Positions 8,320 to 17,051 of a DNA stretch of 64,000 bases are shown in pieces. The translations under genes were made by a program, and so were the position numbers. Each line of letters begins with the position of its first letter. Positions within the stretch are counted from its first letter, which is position 1. The stretch comes from Novosphingobium sp. CF614 (GTDB taxonomy: Bacteria; Pseudomonadota; Alphaproteobacteria; Sphingomonadales; Sphingomonadaceae). The notes below the pieces were generated by a model. It saw only the letters and a program-made list of their open reading frames with translations, did not search any database and was not told the DNA's origin. The DNA lies in NCBI RefSeq assembly GCF_900113255.1, contig NZ_FOOR01000013.1:25970-89969 (forward strand), read 5' to 3'.

Positions 8320-10734
8320 ATGTTCAGGAATGTTCACACCACCTGCCTGCTGACCGCAGGCGTTTCGCTGCTCGCTTTCGCATCGGGAACAGCACAGGCC
8401 CGCAGCGACGACGCTGCGGCGTCGGCCAGCGCCACCGCGAGCGCCGAAGCCGATACCGGCCTCGGCGACATCGTCGTCACCGCCGAGCGGCGCGAAATCA
8501 GCCTGCAACAGGCACCGCTTTCGATCAGCGCGATTTCCAGCGACACGCTGAGGGCGGCGAACGTAACCGACATCACCGGCCTCAACGGCACCGTGCCGGG
8601 GTTGGTGATCGCGAAGAGCGGGGGCGGCGAACGCATGCTCTCGATCCGCGGCATCGGTTCGGAGACGCCGGAAAACACCAATACCCAGCCCGGCGTTTCC
8701 TATCACATCGACGGCGTCTACATCTTCAACTCGATCGCGGCGAGCGCGGCCTTCATCGACGTCGCCCAGGTCGAAGTGCTGCGCGGGCCGCAAGGCACGC
8801 TGTTCGGCCAGGGATCGACCGGCGGCACGATCAACGTCGTGTCGATCGACCCTTCGGCCGCCGATTTCAGCGGCAACATCGGCGCCGGCATCGGCAACTA
8901 CAACTACAAGGAAGGCAACGGCGCGCTCAACGTGCCGATCAGCGACACGCTGGCACTGCGCGGCGCCTTCCAGTTCACCAAGCATGACGGCTATGCCCAT
9001 GCAACGCAGGTTCCCGGCGTCGAGAAGTACGACCTCGACGACGAGGACAGCACCGGCTGGCGCATCGGCGCGAAGTGGTCGCCCACGAGCAACCTTTCCG
9101 TCACGCTGAACACCATCCAGTACGACAGCAACACGCATGGGCCGGCCCAGAAGAACATCCTCGACCCCGAGACCGACCCGCGCGTGCTGACCCAGGACTA
9201 TCCGGGACGCTCGGTGGTCAAGACCCAGCTCTACACCGGGGTGGTGCGCTGGGAGACGCCGTTCGCGGTCATCAAGTCGATCACCGGCTTCCAGAAGCTC
9301 CATTCCGAACAGGCGTGGGACGCGGACGCGCTCGATACCGACCTGTTTTTCGCCCAGACCTACAGCCCGCTGAGCTTTACCGGCTATACTTACGACCACG
9401 TCGCCCTCTGGCAGGCCGACACCAAGAGCTGGAGCCAGGAAATCAACATCGCCTCCAACACCGCGGGGCCGTTGAGCTGGGTCGCGGGCGCGGTCTACCT
9501 GTGGTCCAAGAACAGCCAGTACATCAACGAATACAAGGGTTCGGACGACGATTTCCTGCGTCCGCCGCTGGCGATGAACACCGCCTACGACGACGCGGCG
9601 GTGGGCTTCCTGACTTACGCCGAGCTATCGTCGATCACGCGCGAGGACTATGCGTTCTACGCCCAGGCCACTTACGCGCTGACCGACAAGCTCAAGCTTA
9701 CCGGCGGCGCGCGCTACAACCATGACAAGGCCTCCGGCACTTACGACAGCCTGTCGGGCGGCAGTTCGTCGCAGACCTCGGGCAGCTATCTCCAGCCTTC
9801 GGCCACCGCGCCGCGCAAGGCCTCGGCCTGGACCGGCAAGGCGGCGCTCGAATACCAGTTCGATCCCAGCCACATGGCCTATGCCAGCTTCACCAGGGGC
9901 TTCAAGCCCGGCGGCATCAACTCCGGCTCCGCCTCCGGGTTCGGCGCCTATCCGATCTTCGGCTGGACCGACGCGATCAAGCCGACTTACGCGGAGGAAA
10001 AGGTCGATTCCTTCGAAATCGGCACCAAGAACCGCTTCATGGGCGATACCCTGCAGCTCAACGCCTCCGCCTTCCTCTACAACTACAAGAACATGCAGTT
10101 CCTGGAGGAGGATCCGGTGCTGTTCGCCAAGGGCATCAGCAATGCGCCCAAGGCGCGCGTCTGGGGCGCCGAGATCGAAGGTTCCTGGCTGGCGACCAGC
10201 GCGCTGCGGATCGACGCCTCGGGCTCTTGGCTGGAAGGCAAGTTCACCGCCCACTACGGCGCGCTCGATCCGACCGCGGCCTCGGCGGCGCAGATCGCGG
10301 CGGGCTATCCGGACTACCTGTTCTGGACCAACTTCTACGCCGCTTCCGCCGCGCGCGAATCCGCCCGGGTGGACATCGACGGCAACCGCGTGCCCAAGCT
10401 TCCGCGCTGGCAGGGCACGATCGCGGCGACCTATACCGCCGAAATCGGCCCCGGCAAGCTGACGGCGCGCGGGCAGGTGATCTATCGCGGCAGCTACCAG
10501 TCCCGCGTGTTCAACACCGGCACGGTGGATCAAACGCCGGGCTATGCCCAGGTCAACGCGATGCTGAAGTACGAGCCGACCGATACCAACACCGACATAA
10601 CCCTGCGCGTGACCAACCTGTTCGACAAGAACGGCCTCAATTCGCGCGTCACCGATCCCTACGGCAGCAACCAAGTGTTCGATACCTATATCCCGCCGCG
10701 CCAACTGATCCTGTCGATCGGCTACAAGTTCTAG
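8320..10734 (+). CDS. TonB-dependent outer-membrane receptor
   Basis: An 804-residue outer-membrane transporter that would use TonB energy to import a ligand. It has a signal peptide (residues 1-27, ending TAQA), a TonB-box-like DIVVTAERR at about 50-58, a plug domain with LRGPQGTLFGQGSTGGTINV near 155-175, and a long beta-barrel ending in the outer-membrane signature SIGYKF with terminal Phe. Length and layout match sphingomonad receptors often found beside aromatic-degradation genes. ATG at 8320 was chosen because the signal peptide starts there. A strong terminator follows at 10762-10797, so it is probably transcribed alone. Its likely role is bringing the pathway substrate into the periplasm. 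Confidence 0.95.
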   Translation: MFRNVHTTCLLTAGVSLLAFASGTAQARSDDAAASASATASAEADTGLGDIVVTAERREISLQQAPLSISAISSDTLRAANVTDITGLNGTVPGLVIAKSGGGERMLSIRGIGSETPENTNTQPGVSYHIDGVYIFNSIAASAAFIDVAQVEVLRGPQGTLFGQGSTGGTINVVSIDPSAADFSGNIGAGIGNYNYKEGNGALNVPISDTLALRGAFQFTKHDGYAHATQVPGVEKYDLDDEDSTGWRIGAKWSPTSNLSVTLNTIQYDSNTHGPAQKNILDPETDPRVLTQDYPGRSVVKTQLYTGVVRWETPFAVIKSITGFQKLHSEQAWDADALDTDLFFAQTYSPLSFTGYTYDHVALWQADTKSWSQEINIASNTAGPLSWVAGAVYLWSKNSQYINEYKGSDDDFLRPPLAMNTAYDDAAVGFLTYAELSSITREDYAFYAQATYALTDKLKLTGGARYNHDKASGTYDSLSGGSSSQTSGSYLQPSATAPRKASAWTGKAALEYQFDPSHMAYASFTRGFKPGGINSGSASGFGAYPIFGWTDAIKPTYAEEKVDSFEIGTKNRFMGDTLQLNASAFLYNYKNMQFLEEDPVLFAKGISNAPKARVWGAEIEGSWLATSALRIDASGSWLEGKFTAHYGALDPTAASAAQIAAGYPDYLFWTNFYAASAARESARVDIDGNRVPKLPRWQGTIAATYTAEIGPGKLTARGQVIYRGSYQSRVFNTGTVDQTPGYAQVNAMLKYEPTDTNTDITLRVTNLFDKNGLNSRVTDPYGSNQVFDTYIPPRQLILSIGYKF

Positions 10735-10761
10735 GCTTCCTTCTCCCTCCGGGAAGCGCGG

Positions 10762-10797
10762 GAGGGCGTGGCGGACTACCGCCACGCCCTCTTTTTT
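10762..10797 (+). terminator. Rho-independent terminator after the TonB receptor gene
   Basis: A perfect 13-bp stem, GAGGGCGTGGCGG and CCGCCACGCCCTC, with loop ACTA is followed directly by six T residues. It lies 28 bp after the receptor stop. This is a textbook terminator. Confidence 0.93.
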
Positions 10798-10904
10798 CGG
10801 CACCGGGGGCCACGATCAACTCTTCTTGCGCGAGTCACCAAGAGCGCGGTCGCCGTCCGTGCGAACCTCCGCCGGTCGATTTCCAGGACGCAGCAGGAGC
10901 TTCT

Positions 10905-12167
10905 ATGCCGCGAAAACTCATCGTCATGTGCGTCGCGTCGCTTGGCTTTTTCTTCGTCACCGCCACGACGTTCACCTCGCTGGGATATGTCCTTTACACG
11001 ATGGTGGCCGAACTGGGCTGGTCGCAGGCGGTCGCCGGGCTGAGCTTCTCGCTGCTGGGGCTGGCCTGCGGGCTGGGCAGCCCGCTGCCGCCGATCATCA
11101 TGAAGGCCGTCGGGACGCGGCTGACCATGTTCGCCGGCTGCATCGTGCTGGCGAGCGGATTCTTCATCGCCTCGATCATCCAGCACCTGGGCTTCTTCTT
11201 CCTGGCGACGACGCTGATGGGCCTGGGCTTTTCGCTGGTGGCGCCCTCGCCCGCGATCTTCCTGCTGGCGACGTGGTTTCCCAGGTCCTCGGCGCGGATG
11301 ATCGGTTTCTACTTCATGACCGGGGCCGCCGGCGGCATCGCCGGGCCACTGATCGTGGAGGGCATCGTCGGCTTGACGGGCAGTTGGCGGCTGCATTGGA
11401 TGGTGATGGGCATCTTGGCGCTGCTGCTCGGCGCGCTGTGCCTGCTCGGCATCCGCGACGCGGTGAAAGTCGAAAGCGTCAAGCAGGTGACCGGCGCCGG
11501 AAGCGGCGGGAGCAGGACGAACGGGAGCGAATCGCCCTGGACCGTCCACGCGGCCGTGCGCAGCCCCACCTTCCTGATTCTCGCCTTCGCCATGATGGTC
11601 GTGCAGACGGTGATAACCACCGCGCATTCCACGCTGGTCTCCCACGTCGCCACGCTCGGCGTGGGGGCCGGCCCGGGCGCGGTCGCCATGAGCCTGCTCG
11701 CCTTTGCCGCCACGATCGCAAAAGGCTGCACCGGCGCCCTGAGCGAACGGGTTCCCCCCAAGCGGCTGCTGGTCATCGGCCTGGCCTTGCTCAGCATCGC
11801 CATGACCATGCTCTACGCGGCCGGCGGCCTCGCCATGGCCTATAGCGGGGCAGCCATCATGGGGCTTGGCTGGGGAATCGCCTGGCTCAGCGCCCACGTG
11901 CTGCTGCTGCGCTACTTCGGCGCGGCAATCGCCGGGGACATGACCGCAATGGCCACGACGGCGACGACTTTCGCGGTACTGGGCCCGATCATAGCCGGCA
12001 GGGCGGCCGATATGACGGGCAGTTTCGGCCCCGCCTTGTTCGGCTTCGCGATCCTGCTGGCCTTCACCACCCTGTCGACGGCGCTCTTCCTGCATCCGCC
12101 GGTGCGGCGTGGACGAGAGGCCGAGGCCGAATTTCCGGAAGACGCCGGCCTCGTGCCGGCGGAATGA
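10905..12167 (+). CDS. MFS transporter (OxlT/monocarboxylate-like)
   Basis: A 420-residue inner-membrane permease with 12 predicted helices in two halves and a hydrophilic central loop at about residues 195-218. The N-terminal half has FTSLGYVLYTMVAELGWSQA and LATWFPRSSARMIGFYFMTG, patterns seen in oxalate/formate and monocarboxylate transporters of the MFS. The start is ATG at 10905, with AGGAG six bases upstream. It stands between the TonB receptor and the Rieske oxygenase gene on the same strand, so it probably carries the compound received from the periplasm into the cytoplasm. That role is inference. Confidence 0.9.
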   Translation: MPRKLIVMCVASLGFFFVTATTFTSLGYVLYTMVAELGWSQAVAGLSFSLLGLACGLGSPLPPIIMKAVGTRLTMFAGCIVLASGFFIASIIQHLGFFFLATTLMGLGFSLVAPSPAIFLLATWFPRSSARMIGFYFMTGAAGGIAGPLIVEGIVGLTGSWRLHWMVMGILALLLGALCLLGIRDAVKVESVKQVTGAGSGGSRTNGSESPWTVHAAVRSPTFLILAFAMMVVQTVITTAHSTLVSHVATLGVGAGPGAVAMSLLAFAATIAKGCTGALSERVPPKRLLVIGLALLSIAMTMLYAAGGLAMAYSGAAIMGLGWGIAWLSAHVLLLRYFGAAIAGDMTAMATTATTFAVLGPIIAGRAADMTGSFGPALFGFAILLAFTTLSTALFLHPPVRRGREAEAEFPEDAGLVPAE

Positions 12168-12297
12168 GCCGCGGCGCGATGCAAAAAGCGACTGCACCAA
12201 AACAGACGGCGCGCGATACAAGGCGCGGAAACGGGCCGGGTGGCCTCTACCGGCCAGGCCGCCTTTACGGGCCTAACTGCCTTTACGGAATCGTATC

Positions 12298-13512
12298 ATG
12301 ACACTTCTGACCGACCAGTTCTTCGACAGCTTCGCCAGTTCCATCGAGGACACGCTGAAAGCCGATACCCTGCCCCCGGCCTGCTATACCGATCAGGAGT
12401 TCTTCCGTTTCGAACGCGACGCGATCTTCCACCGCGAATGGCTGTGCGTCGGCCGCGTGGAATGGCTGGAGAAACCTGGGGACTACTTCACCGTCACCCA
12501 CGCGCAGGAACCCATCATCGTCGCGCTTGACCGTGAGGGGCAGTTGAACGCGATGTCCGCCGTGTGCCAGCATCGCGCCATGCTCGTCGCCGAGGGCGCC
12601 GGCAACGCGCGCGCCTTCGTATGCCCCTACCATCACTGGACCTATGACCTGGACGGCGCGCTGATCGGCGCCCCGGCCATGAACCGGACCTGCGACTTCG
12701 ACAAGGCGGGTGCCAGCCTGCCGAAGATCAGGATGGAAACCTGGCATGGCTTCATCTTCGTCAACTTCGATCCTGAGGCGCTGCCGTTGACGCCGCGCCT
12801 GGCGGGGATCGAAGCCGTCGTCGCCAACTACGAATTCGCCGGCGCGCGCGGCCCGCGCCCGGATGCGCCGCCTTCCTATCCCTGGAACTGGAAGGTAATG
12901 TTCGAAAACAACAACGACGGCTATCACGCCAACCGCCTCCACGCCGGGCCGCTGCACGATATCGTGCCCAGCGCGCTGGCGAGCTTTCCCGAACTGCCGC
13001 CGGAAACCGCCGGATATTACCGACTCAACGGATCCCTGCATGCCGATGCGAGCTTCAACGCCACGCAGAAGGCGGTCTTCCCGGTCTTCCCGAAGCTGAC
13101 CGAAGAGGAGCGCAACCGGCTGCTGTTCGTCAACCTGCCGCCCAGCCTGTCGCTGGTGGTGATGGCGGACATGGTCATCTACATGATTCTCCACGTGGAG
13201 GACGCGGAGCATCATGCGATGACCACCGGCATTCTTCTTCATCCCGAAGCCCAGGCCGATCCGCTGTTCGAGCACAAGATGCGGATGAACATGGATGCGG
13301 TGGCGGAAATCATCGCCCAGGACATGCATGTGGACCGGCTGGTGCAGAAAGGCCTGGGTTCGAAATTCGCGCCGCGCGGCCGGTACAGCTGGCAGGAAGG
13401 GGCGCAGCGGCAGTTCAACCTGTGGCTGGTCGATCGCTATTGGAGCGAATGGAACCGTCGGCGCGGCCCTTCCGCACCGGTCACCCAGTTCCGGCGTACC
13501 GGCGCCGCCTGA
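12298..13512 (+). CDS. Rieske non-heme iron oxygenase, alpha subunit
   Basis: A 404-residue aromatic-ring-hydroxylating oxygenase large subunit. The Rieske [2Fe-2S] site is complete: C90-x-H92, then C109-x2-H112. The mononuclear iron site shows NNDGYHANRLH, with D207, H210 and H215 in the usual positions. Such enzymes dihydroxylate, monohydroxylate or demethylate aromatic rings using electrons from a reductase. No beta subunit, ferredoxin or reductase gene lies nearby, so it must borrow electron donors or belong to the alpha-only class. Before the ATG, GCCTTTACGG occurs twice (12261-12270 and 12279-12288). The downstream VOC and extradiol genes fit ring hydroxylation followed by cleavage. Confidence 0.93.
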   Translation: MTLLTDQFFDSFASSIEDTLKADTLPPACYTDQEFFRFERDAIFHREWLCVGRVEWLEKPGDYFTVTHAQEPIIVALDREGQLNAMSAVCQHRAMLVAEGAGNARAFVCPYHHWTYDLDGALIGAPAMNRTCDFDKAGASLPKIRMETWHGFIFVNFDPEALPLTPRLAGIEAVVANYEFAGARGPRPDAPPSYPWNWKVMFENNNDGYHANRLHAGPLHDIVPSALASFPELPPETAGYYRLNGSLHADASFNATQKAVFPVFPKLTEEERNRLLFVNLPPSLSLVVMADMVIYMILHVEDAEHHAMTTGILLHPEAQADPLFEHKMRMNMDAVAEIIAQDMHVDRLVQKGLGSKFAPRGRYSWQEGAQRQFNLWLVDRYWSEWNRRRGPSAPVTQFRRTGAA

Positions 13513-13625
13513 CGCCGCTTCCCGATGCCGTCGCGGGCGCGGAATCCACGCGCCCGGTCAACCTTTCGTGCGCGCGCCGCAGAACGCGCCGCGCACGCGC
13601 TCGATCAAGAAGGAACCTGCCGCCG

Positions 13626-14111
13626 ATGACCAACAGCCTGATTTTCGTCGATCTTGCCTCGGACGATCCGGCCGCCGCCGGCGCCTTCTATGCCGAAGTG
13701 TTCGGCTGGGAAAACGATGCGCGCCCCCAGGGGATCTACCACCGCATGGTGCCCGGCGGCTTCTTCAAGCACGCCGACGGTTCGGACAGCCGGATCGGCA
13801 ACCTGCACCTGGGCATTTTCGATGCCGCCAACGCCCGTCCCCATCCGGACCCGGCCGGCGCCGAGCCGCGCGCCATTTCCGCCGGTGGCCGCAAGCCCCG
13901 CGTCTGGGTGCTGGTCAGCGACGACGACACGCCCGAGCGGATCCTTGCCACGGCCGAGAAGCTGGGCGCGACCGTGCTCTGGCGCAATCACTACTGGAAG
14001 GAATTCAACGGGTACAACCACTGCTTCGTCGATCCCTGGGGCAACGAAATCCTGCTTTGGGGCAAGGCCGGCGAAAATCCCCGGATTCCCGATGATTACA
14101 CGCGGGAATGA
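13626..14111 (+). CDS. VOC (glyoxalase/bleomycin-resistance/extradiol) superfamily protein
   Basis: A 161-residue vicinal-oxygen-chelate protein. It begins with the typical beta-alpha-beta module (FVDLASDDPAAAGAFYAEVFGWE) and ends with the second module (CFVDPWGNEILLWGK, containing the usual metal-binding Glu). There are two half-modules, as in small VOC enzymes rather than two-domain extradiol dioxygenases. ATG at 13626 has AAGGA about ten bases upstream; a longer in-frame reading into the oxygenase gene is not supported. It lies between the Rieske oxygenase and the LigB-type dioxygenase, so it probably serves the same pathway, perhaps in isomerisation or ring cleavage. The exact reaction is unknown. 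Confidence 0.85.
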   Translation: MTNSLIFVDLASDDPAAAGAFYAEVFGWENDARPQGIYHRMVPGGFFKHADGSDSRIGNLHLGIFDAANARPHPDPAGAEPRAISAGGRKPRVWVLVSDDDTPERILATAEKLGATVLWRNHYWKEFNGYNHCFVDPWGNEILLWGKAGENPRIPDDYTRE

Positions 14112-14260
14112 CAGCGCCCTGGCCTGAAACGCGGCGACAAGTTGTTGTGCGTCGTGCCGCAAGACCGCGACACCTCCCGCTTCCTAGCCTTCGGGCATCG
14201 GCAGCAGACCTCCGGATCGCAACCAGTGAACTCTCCCATCGCAAAGCATAGCTGACACGA

Positions 14261-15043
14261 ATGAGCCGCCTTCCACTCGTTTTCTTTGGCCACGGCAGTC
14301 CCATGGTGGCGCTGGAGAAGAGCACCCTGACGCGGTGCTGGGCGGGGATCGCCGCCCGCATCGGCAAGCCCAGGGCGATCCTGTGCATCTCCGCCCATTG
14401 GCTGACCGATGGAACCGCCGTCACGGCGATGCCAGAACCGCGCACCATCCATGATTTCGGCGCCTTTCCGCAGGCCCTGTTCGACGTGCGCTATCCCGCG
14501 CCCGGCGATCCCGACCTGGCGCTGCGGGTGCGGGAGCTGCTGTCCCCCATGCCCGTCGCGCTCGACCATGGCTGGGGGCTGGACCACGGCACCTGGTCGG
14601 TGCTGGTCCACGCCTATCCCGAGGCCGACGTACCCGTCGTCCAGCTGGGCATGGACTTGTCCAAGGACCCCGCCGCCCATTGGGAAGTGGGCCGCCGGCT
14701 CCGCCCGCTGCGCGACGAAGGCGTGCTCATCATGGGCACCGGCAATATCGTCCATAACCTGCCGGCGATGGACTGGAACAATCCGGCCGCTCCCCCCTAC
14801 GACTGGGCGGACAGGTTCAACGCCGCCATGATTTCCGCCATCGCCGAGGATCGGCCCCAGGTCGTGATCGATTTCGAGGCGCTGGGCGAGGCCGCCCACC
14901 TCTCCGTGCCGACGCCCGATCACTTCTGGCCGCTGCTCTACGTGCTGGGCGCCCGGCACGATCGGGAGAAGGCGGAATTCGAGGCCGACTTCATTCACCA
15001 CAAGTCGCTCGGCATGGCCAGCGTCCTGATCGGCGCGTCATGA
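14261..15043 (+). CDS. DODA/LigB-type class III extradiol ring-cleavage dioxygenase
   Basis: A 260-residue enzyme of the LigB superfamily, DODA (YgiD) branch. The expected metal-binding histidines are visible: H11 in FFGHGSP, H46 in ISAHW and H221 in TPDHFWP, with H109 in LDHGTWSVL as the likely catalytic base. The family opens catechol-type rings next to the hydroxyls or oxidises related phenols. ATG at 14261 starts just before the conserved motif. It follows the VOC gene by 149 bp and precedes the acetamidase by 40 bp. With the Rieske oxygenase it gives a plausible hydroxylate-then-cleave pair for an aromatic substrate. Confidence 0.9.
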   Translation: MSRLPLVFFGHGSPMVALEKSTLTRCWAGIAARIGKPRAILCISAHWLTDGTAVTAMPEPRTIHDFGAFPQALFDVRYPAPGDPDLALRVRELLSPMPVALDHGWGLDHGTWSVLVHAYPEADVPVVQLGMDLSKDPAAHWEVGRRLRPLRDEGVLIMGTGNIVHNLPAMDWNNPAAPPYDWADRFNAAMISAIAEDRPQVVIDFEALGEAAHLSVPTPDHFWPLLYVLGARHDREKAEFEADFIHHKSLGMASVLIGAS

Positions 15044-15083
15044 CCGGGCTTTCCCCTTTCCCTCCTGCCTCAAAGGAGTTTTG

Positions 15084-16178
15084 ATGGCACTTATCAGCCT
15101 TAAGCCCGCCGCGGTTCGCGAGGATGCGCGGCCAAGTGCCCTGCATTTTCTCCGCGCGACGCCGGAAACGGTGCACTGGGGCTATTTCTCGCCCGAGATC
15201 AAGCCGGCGCTGACGGTCAAGAGCGGGGACCTGATCCAGGCCCAGGCCGTCACCCACCATGCCGGGGACGATCCCACCCTGATGTTCGACGAGGATATTC
15301 GCCGGATCTTCACCGAAATCGATCCCGAGACGCGCGCGCCCGGATGCCACATCATGACCGGACCGATCTACATCGAAGACGCGGAACCCGGCGACATGCT
15401 GGAAGTGCGCTATTTCGAAATGGTGCCGCGCTTCAATTACGGATCCAACCTGCAGGCCAACTGGGGGCATCTCTACCAGGAATTCGGGGAGACCGAGCGA
15501 ATCACGATCTACAAGCTCGATCGCAACGCCAATACCGCAAGCGCCATGTACGCCTATGACGTGCCGGACAAGTACATGGTGCCGGGCCGCATCACCCACT
15601 GCCCGGAATGCGATCGCATGCCGGCGCTGCCGGGCATCTCGATCCCGGCGCGCCCGCACCTGGGCACCGCCGGGGTGGCGCCGGCCGTGAACGCCCCGGT
15701 CAGCACCATTCCGCCGGGCCTGCATGGCGGCAATATCGACAACTGGCGGATCGGCGCGGGCGCGCGCATGTATTATCCCGTGCAGGTCAAGGGCGGGCTG
15801 TTCTCGATCGGCGATCCCCACGTCAGCCAGGGCGACGGCGAGATCAGCGGCACGGCGATCGAGGCTTCGCTGGACGTGCTGTTCCAGATCATCCTGCGCA
15901 AGGACTTCAGCTTCCCCTCCCCCTTGCTGGAGACCGACGACTGCTGGATCGTCCACGGCTTCGGCGCCGACCTGGACGAGGCCATGAAGAACGCCTCGCT
16001 CGACATGCTGCACCTGCTGACCGAACATCAGGGCCTGTCGCGCACCGACGGCTATTCGCTGATGAGCGTGGCGGCCGATTTCGGCGTGACCCAGGTGGTC
16101 GACGGCACGCAGGGCATACATTGCCGCATCGAAAGGCGCATATTCCCGGACAAGGGCACCTTCCGCGATCCGGGGTAA
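15084..16178 (+). CDS. Acetamidase/formamidase family amidase
   Basis: A 364-residue enzyme of the FmdA/AmdA family, which hydrolyses short amides to acid plus ammonia. Family marks include ETVHWGYFSPEIKP near the start, VTHHAGDDP, IMTGPIYIEDAEPGD, the Cys pair in THCPECDRMP, and the highly conserved IGDPHVSQGDGEISGTAIE. The start is ATG at 15084, six bases after AAAGGAG; a TTG at 15081 adds one residue and is less likely. It sits in the rightward operon-like run between the extradiol dioxygenase and a TauD-type enzyme. A paralogous domain is fused to an AraC regulator at 18572-20974, so this region has two copies of this unusual amidase. Confidence 0.93.
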   Translation: MALISLKPAAVREDARPSALHFLRATPETVHWGYFSPEIKPALTVKSGDLIQAQAVTHHAGDDPTLMFDEDIRRIFTEIDPETRAPGCHIMTGPIYIEDAEPGDMLEVRYFEMVPRFNYGSNLQANWGHLYQEFGETERITIYKLDRNANTASAMYAYDVPDKYMVPGRITHCPECDRMPALPGISIPARPHLGTAGVAPAVNAPVSTIPPGLHGGNIDNWRIGAGARMYYPVQVKGGLFSIGDPHVSQGDGEISGTAIEASLDVLFQIILRKDFSFPSPLLETDDCWIVHGFGADLDEAMKNASLDMLHLLTEHQGLSRTDGYSLMSVAADFGVTQVVDGTQGIHCRIERRIFPDKGTFRDPG

Positions 16179-16228
16179 GGACACCCGCCGCTTCGGCAAG
16201 CACAGGCAGGCATGATGGAACCGCACCC

Positions 16229-17041
16229 ATGGCCAACGATCTGATCGACGTCCGCCCCATGACCAAGCGCATCGGCGCGGAAATCTTCGGCGTGGACCTG
16301 GCCCGCCCGCTCGGCAACCGGGCCTTCGGCGAGATCCACGCGGCGCTGATGGAGCACCAGGTCGTGTTCTTCCGCGACCAGGCGCTCACCCACGATGCGC
16401 ACAAGGCGCTGGGACGCGTGTTCGGCGATCTCCACATCCACTCCGGCGTGGCGGGCCTGCCCGATCATCCCGAAGTGGTCGCCATCCATGCCGACGAGAA
16501 CAGCAAGTTCGTCGCCGGAGAGAACTGGCATTCGGACCTCAGCTGCGATGCCGAGCCGCCGATGGGCAGCATCCTCTACATGCATACCGTACCGGAGGAC
16601 GGCGGCGATACGCTGTTCGCCAGCATGTATGCCGCCTACGACGCGCTGTCCCCGGCGATGAAGGCCTTTCTCGAACCGCTGACCGCGGTGCATGACGGCA
16701 ACCACGTCTACAAGGCGCTGTTTCCGGATTCGACCAGGACCTATCCGTGCAACGCGCACCCGGTGGTCCGGACCCATCCCGTCACCGGCCGCAAGCTGCT
16801 GTTCGTCAACGGTTCCTACACGACCCGCATCGAGCAGTTGTCCCGCGACGAAAGCGCCGCGGTCCTGGCCTTCCTGTTCGAGCATGTGAAGAACCCGAAC
16901 TTCCACGTGCGCTTCCGCTGGCGGCCGCATTCGGTGGCGTTCTGGGACAATCGCTGCACCCAGCATTTCGCGGTGTGGGATTATTTTCCGCAAGTGCGCT
17001 CAGGTTTCCGCGTCACCGTCGCCGGCGACCGTCCCCGGTGA
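16229..17041 (+). CDS. TauD/TfdA-family 2-oxoglutarate-dependent dioxygenase
   Basis: A 270-residue Fe(II)/2-oxoglutarate dioxygenase. The facial triad is visible as H101-x-D103 (ENWHSDLS) and H246 (CTQHFAVWDY), with the 2-oxoglutarate-binding Arg region RSGFRV just after. Length matches TauD and TfdA, which break C-S or ether bonds by hydroxylating the neighbouring carbon. ATG at 16229 was chosen because the conserved start (IDVRPMTKRIGAEIFGVDL) follows at once. It is 50 bp after the acetamidase and 10 bp before the serine hydrolase, so all three are probably co-transcribed. A second, more divergent family member lies at 25415-26509. Confidence 0.92.
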   Translation: MANDLIDVRPMTKRIGAEIFGVDLARPLGNRAFGEIHAALMEHQVVFFRDQALTHDAHKALGRVFGDLHIHSGVAGLPDHPEVVAIHADENSKFVAGENWHSDLSCDAEPPMGSILYMHTVPEDGGDTLFASMYAAYDALSPAMKAFLEPLTAVHDGNHVYKALFPDSTRTYPCNAHPVVRTHPVTGRKLLFVNGSYTTRIEQLSRDESAAVLAFLFEHVKNPNFHVRFRWRPHSVAFWDNRCTQHFAVWDYFPQVRSGFRVTVAGDRPR

Positions 17042-17051
17042 GAGGCCGCCG

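Noticed and set aside
15084..16178. A bacteriocin or secondary-metabolite cluster around the amidases
   Set aside because: There are no core peptides, condensation domains or tailoring sets; the enzymes fit catabolism better.
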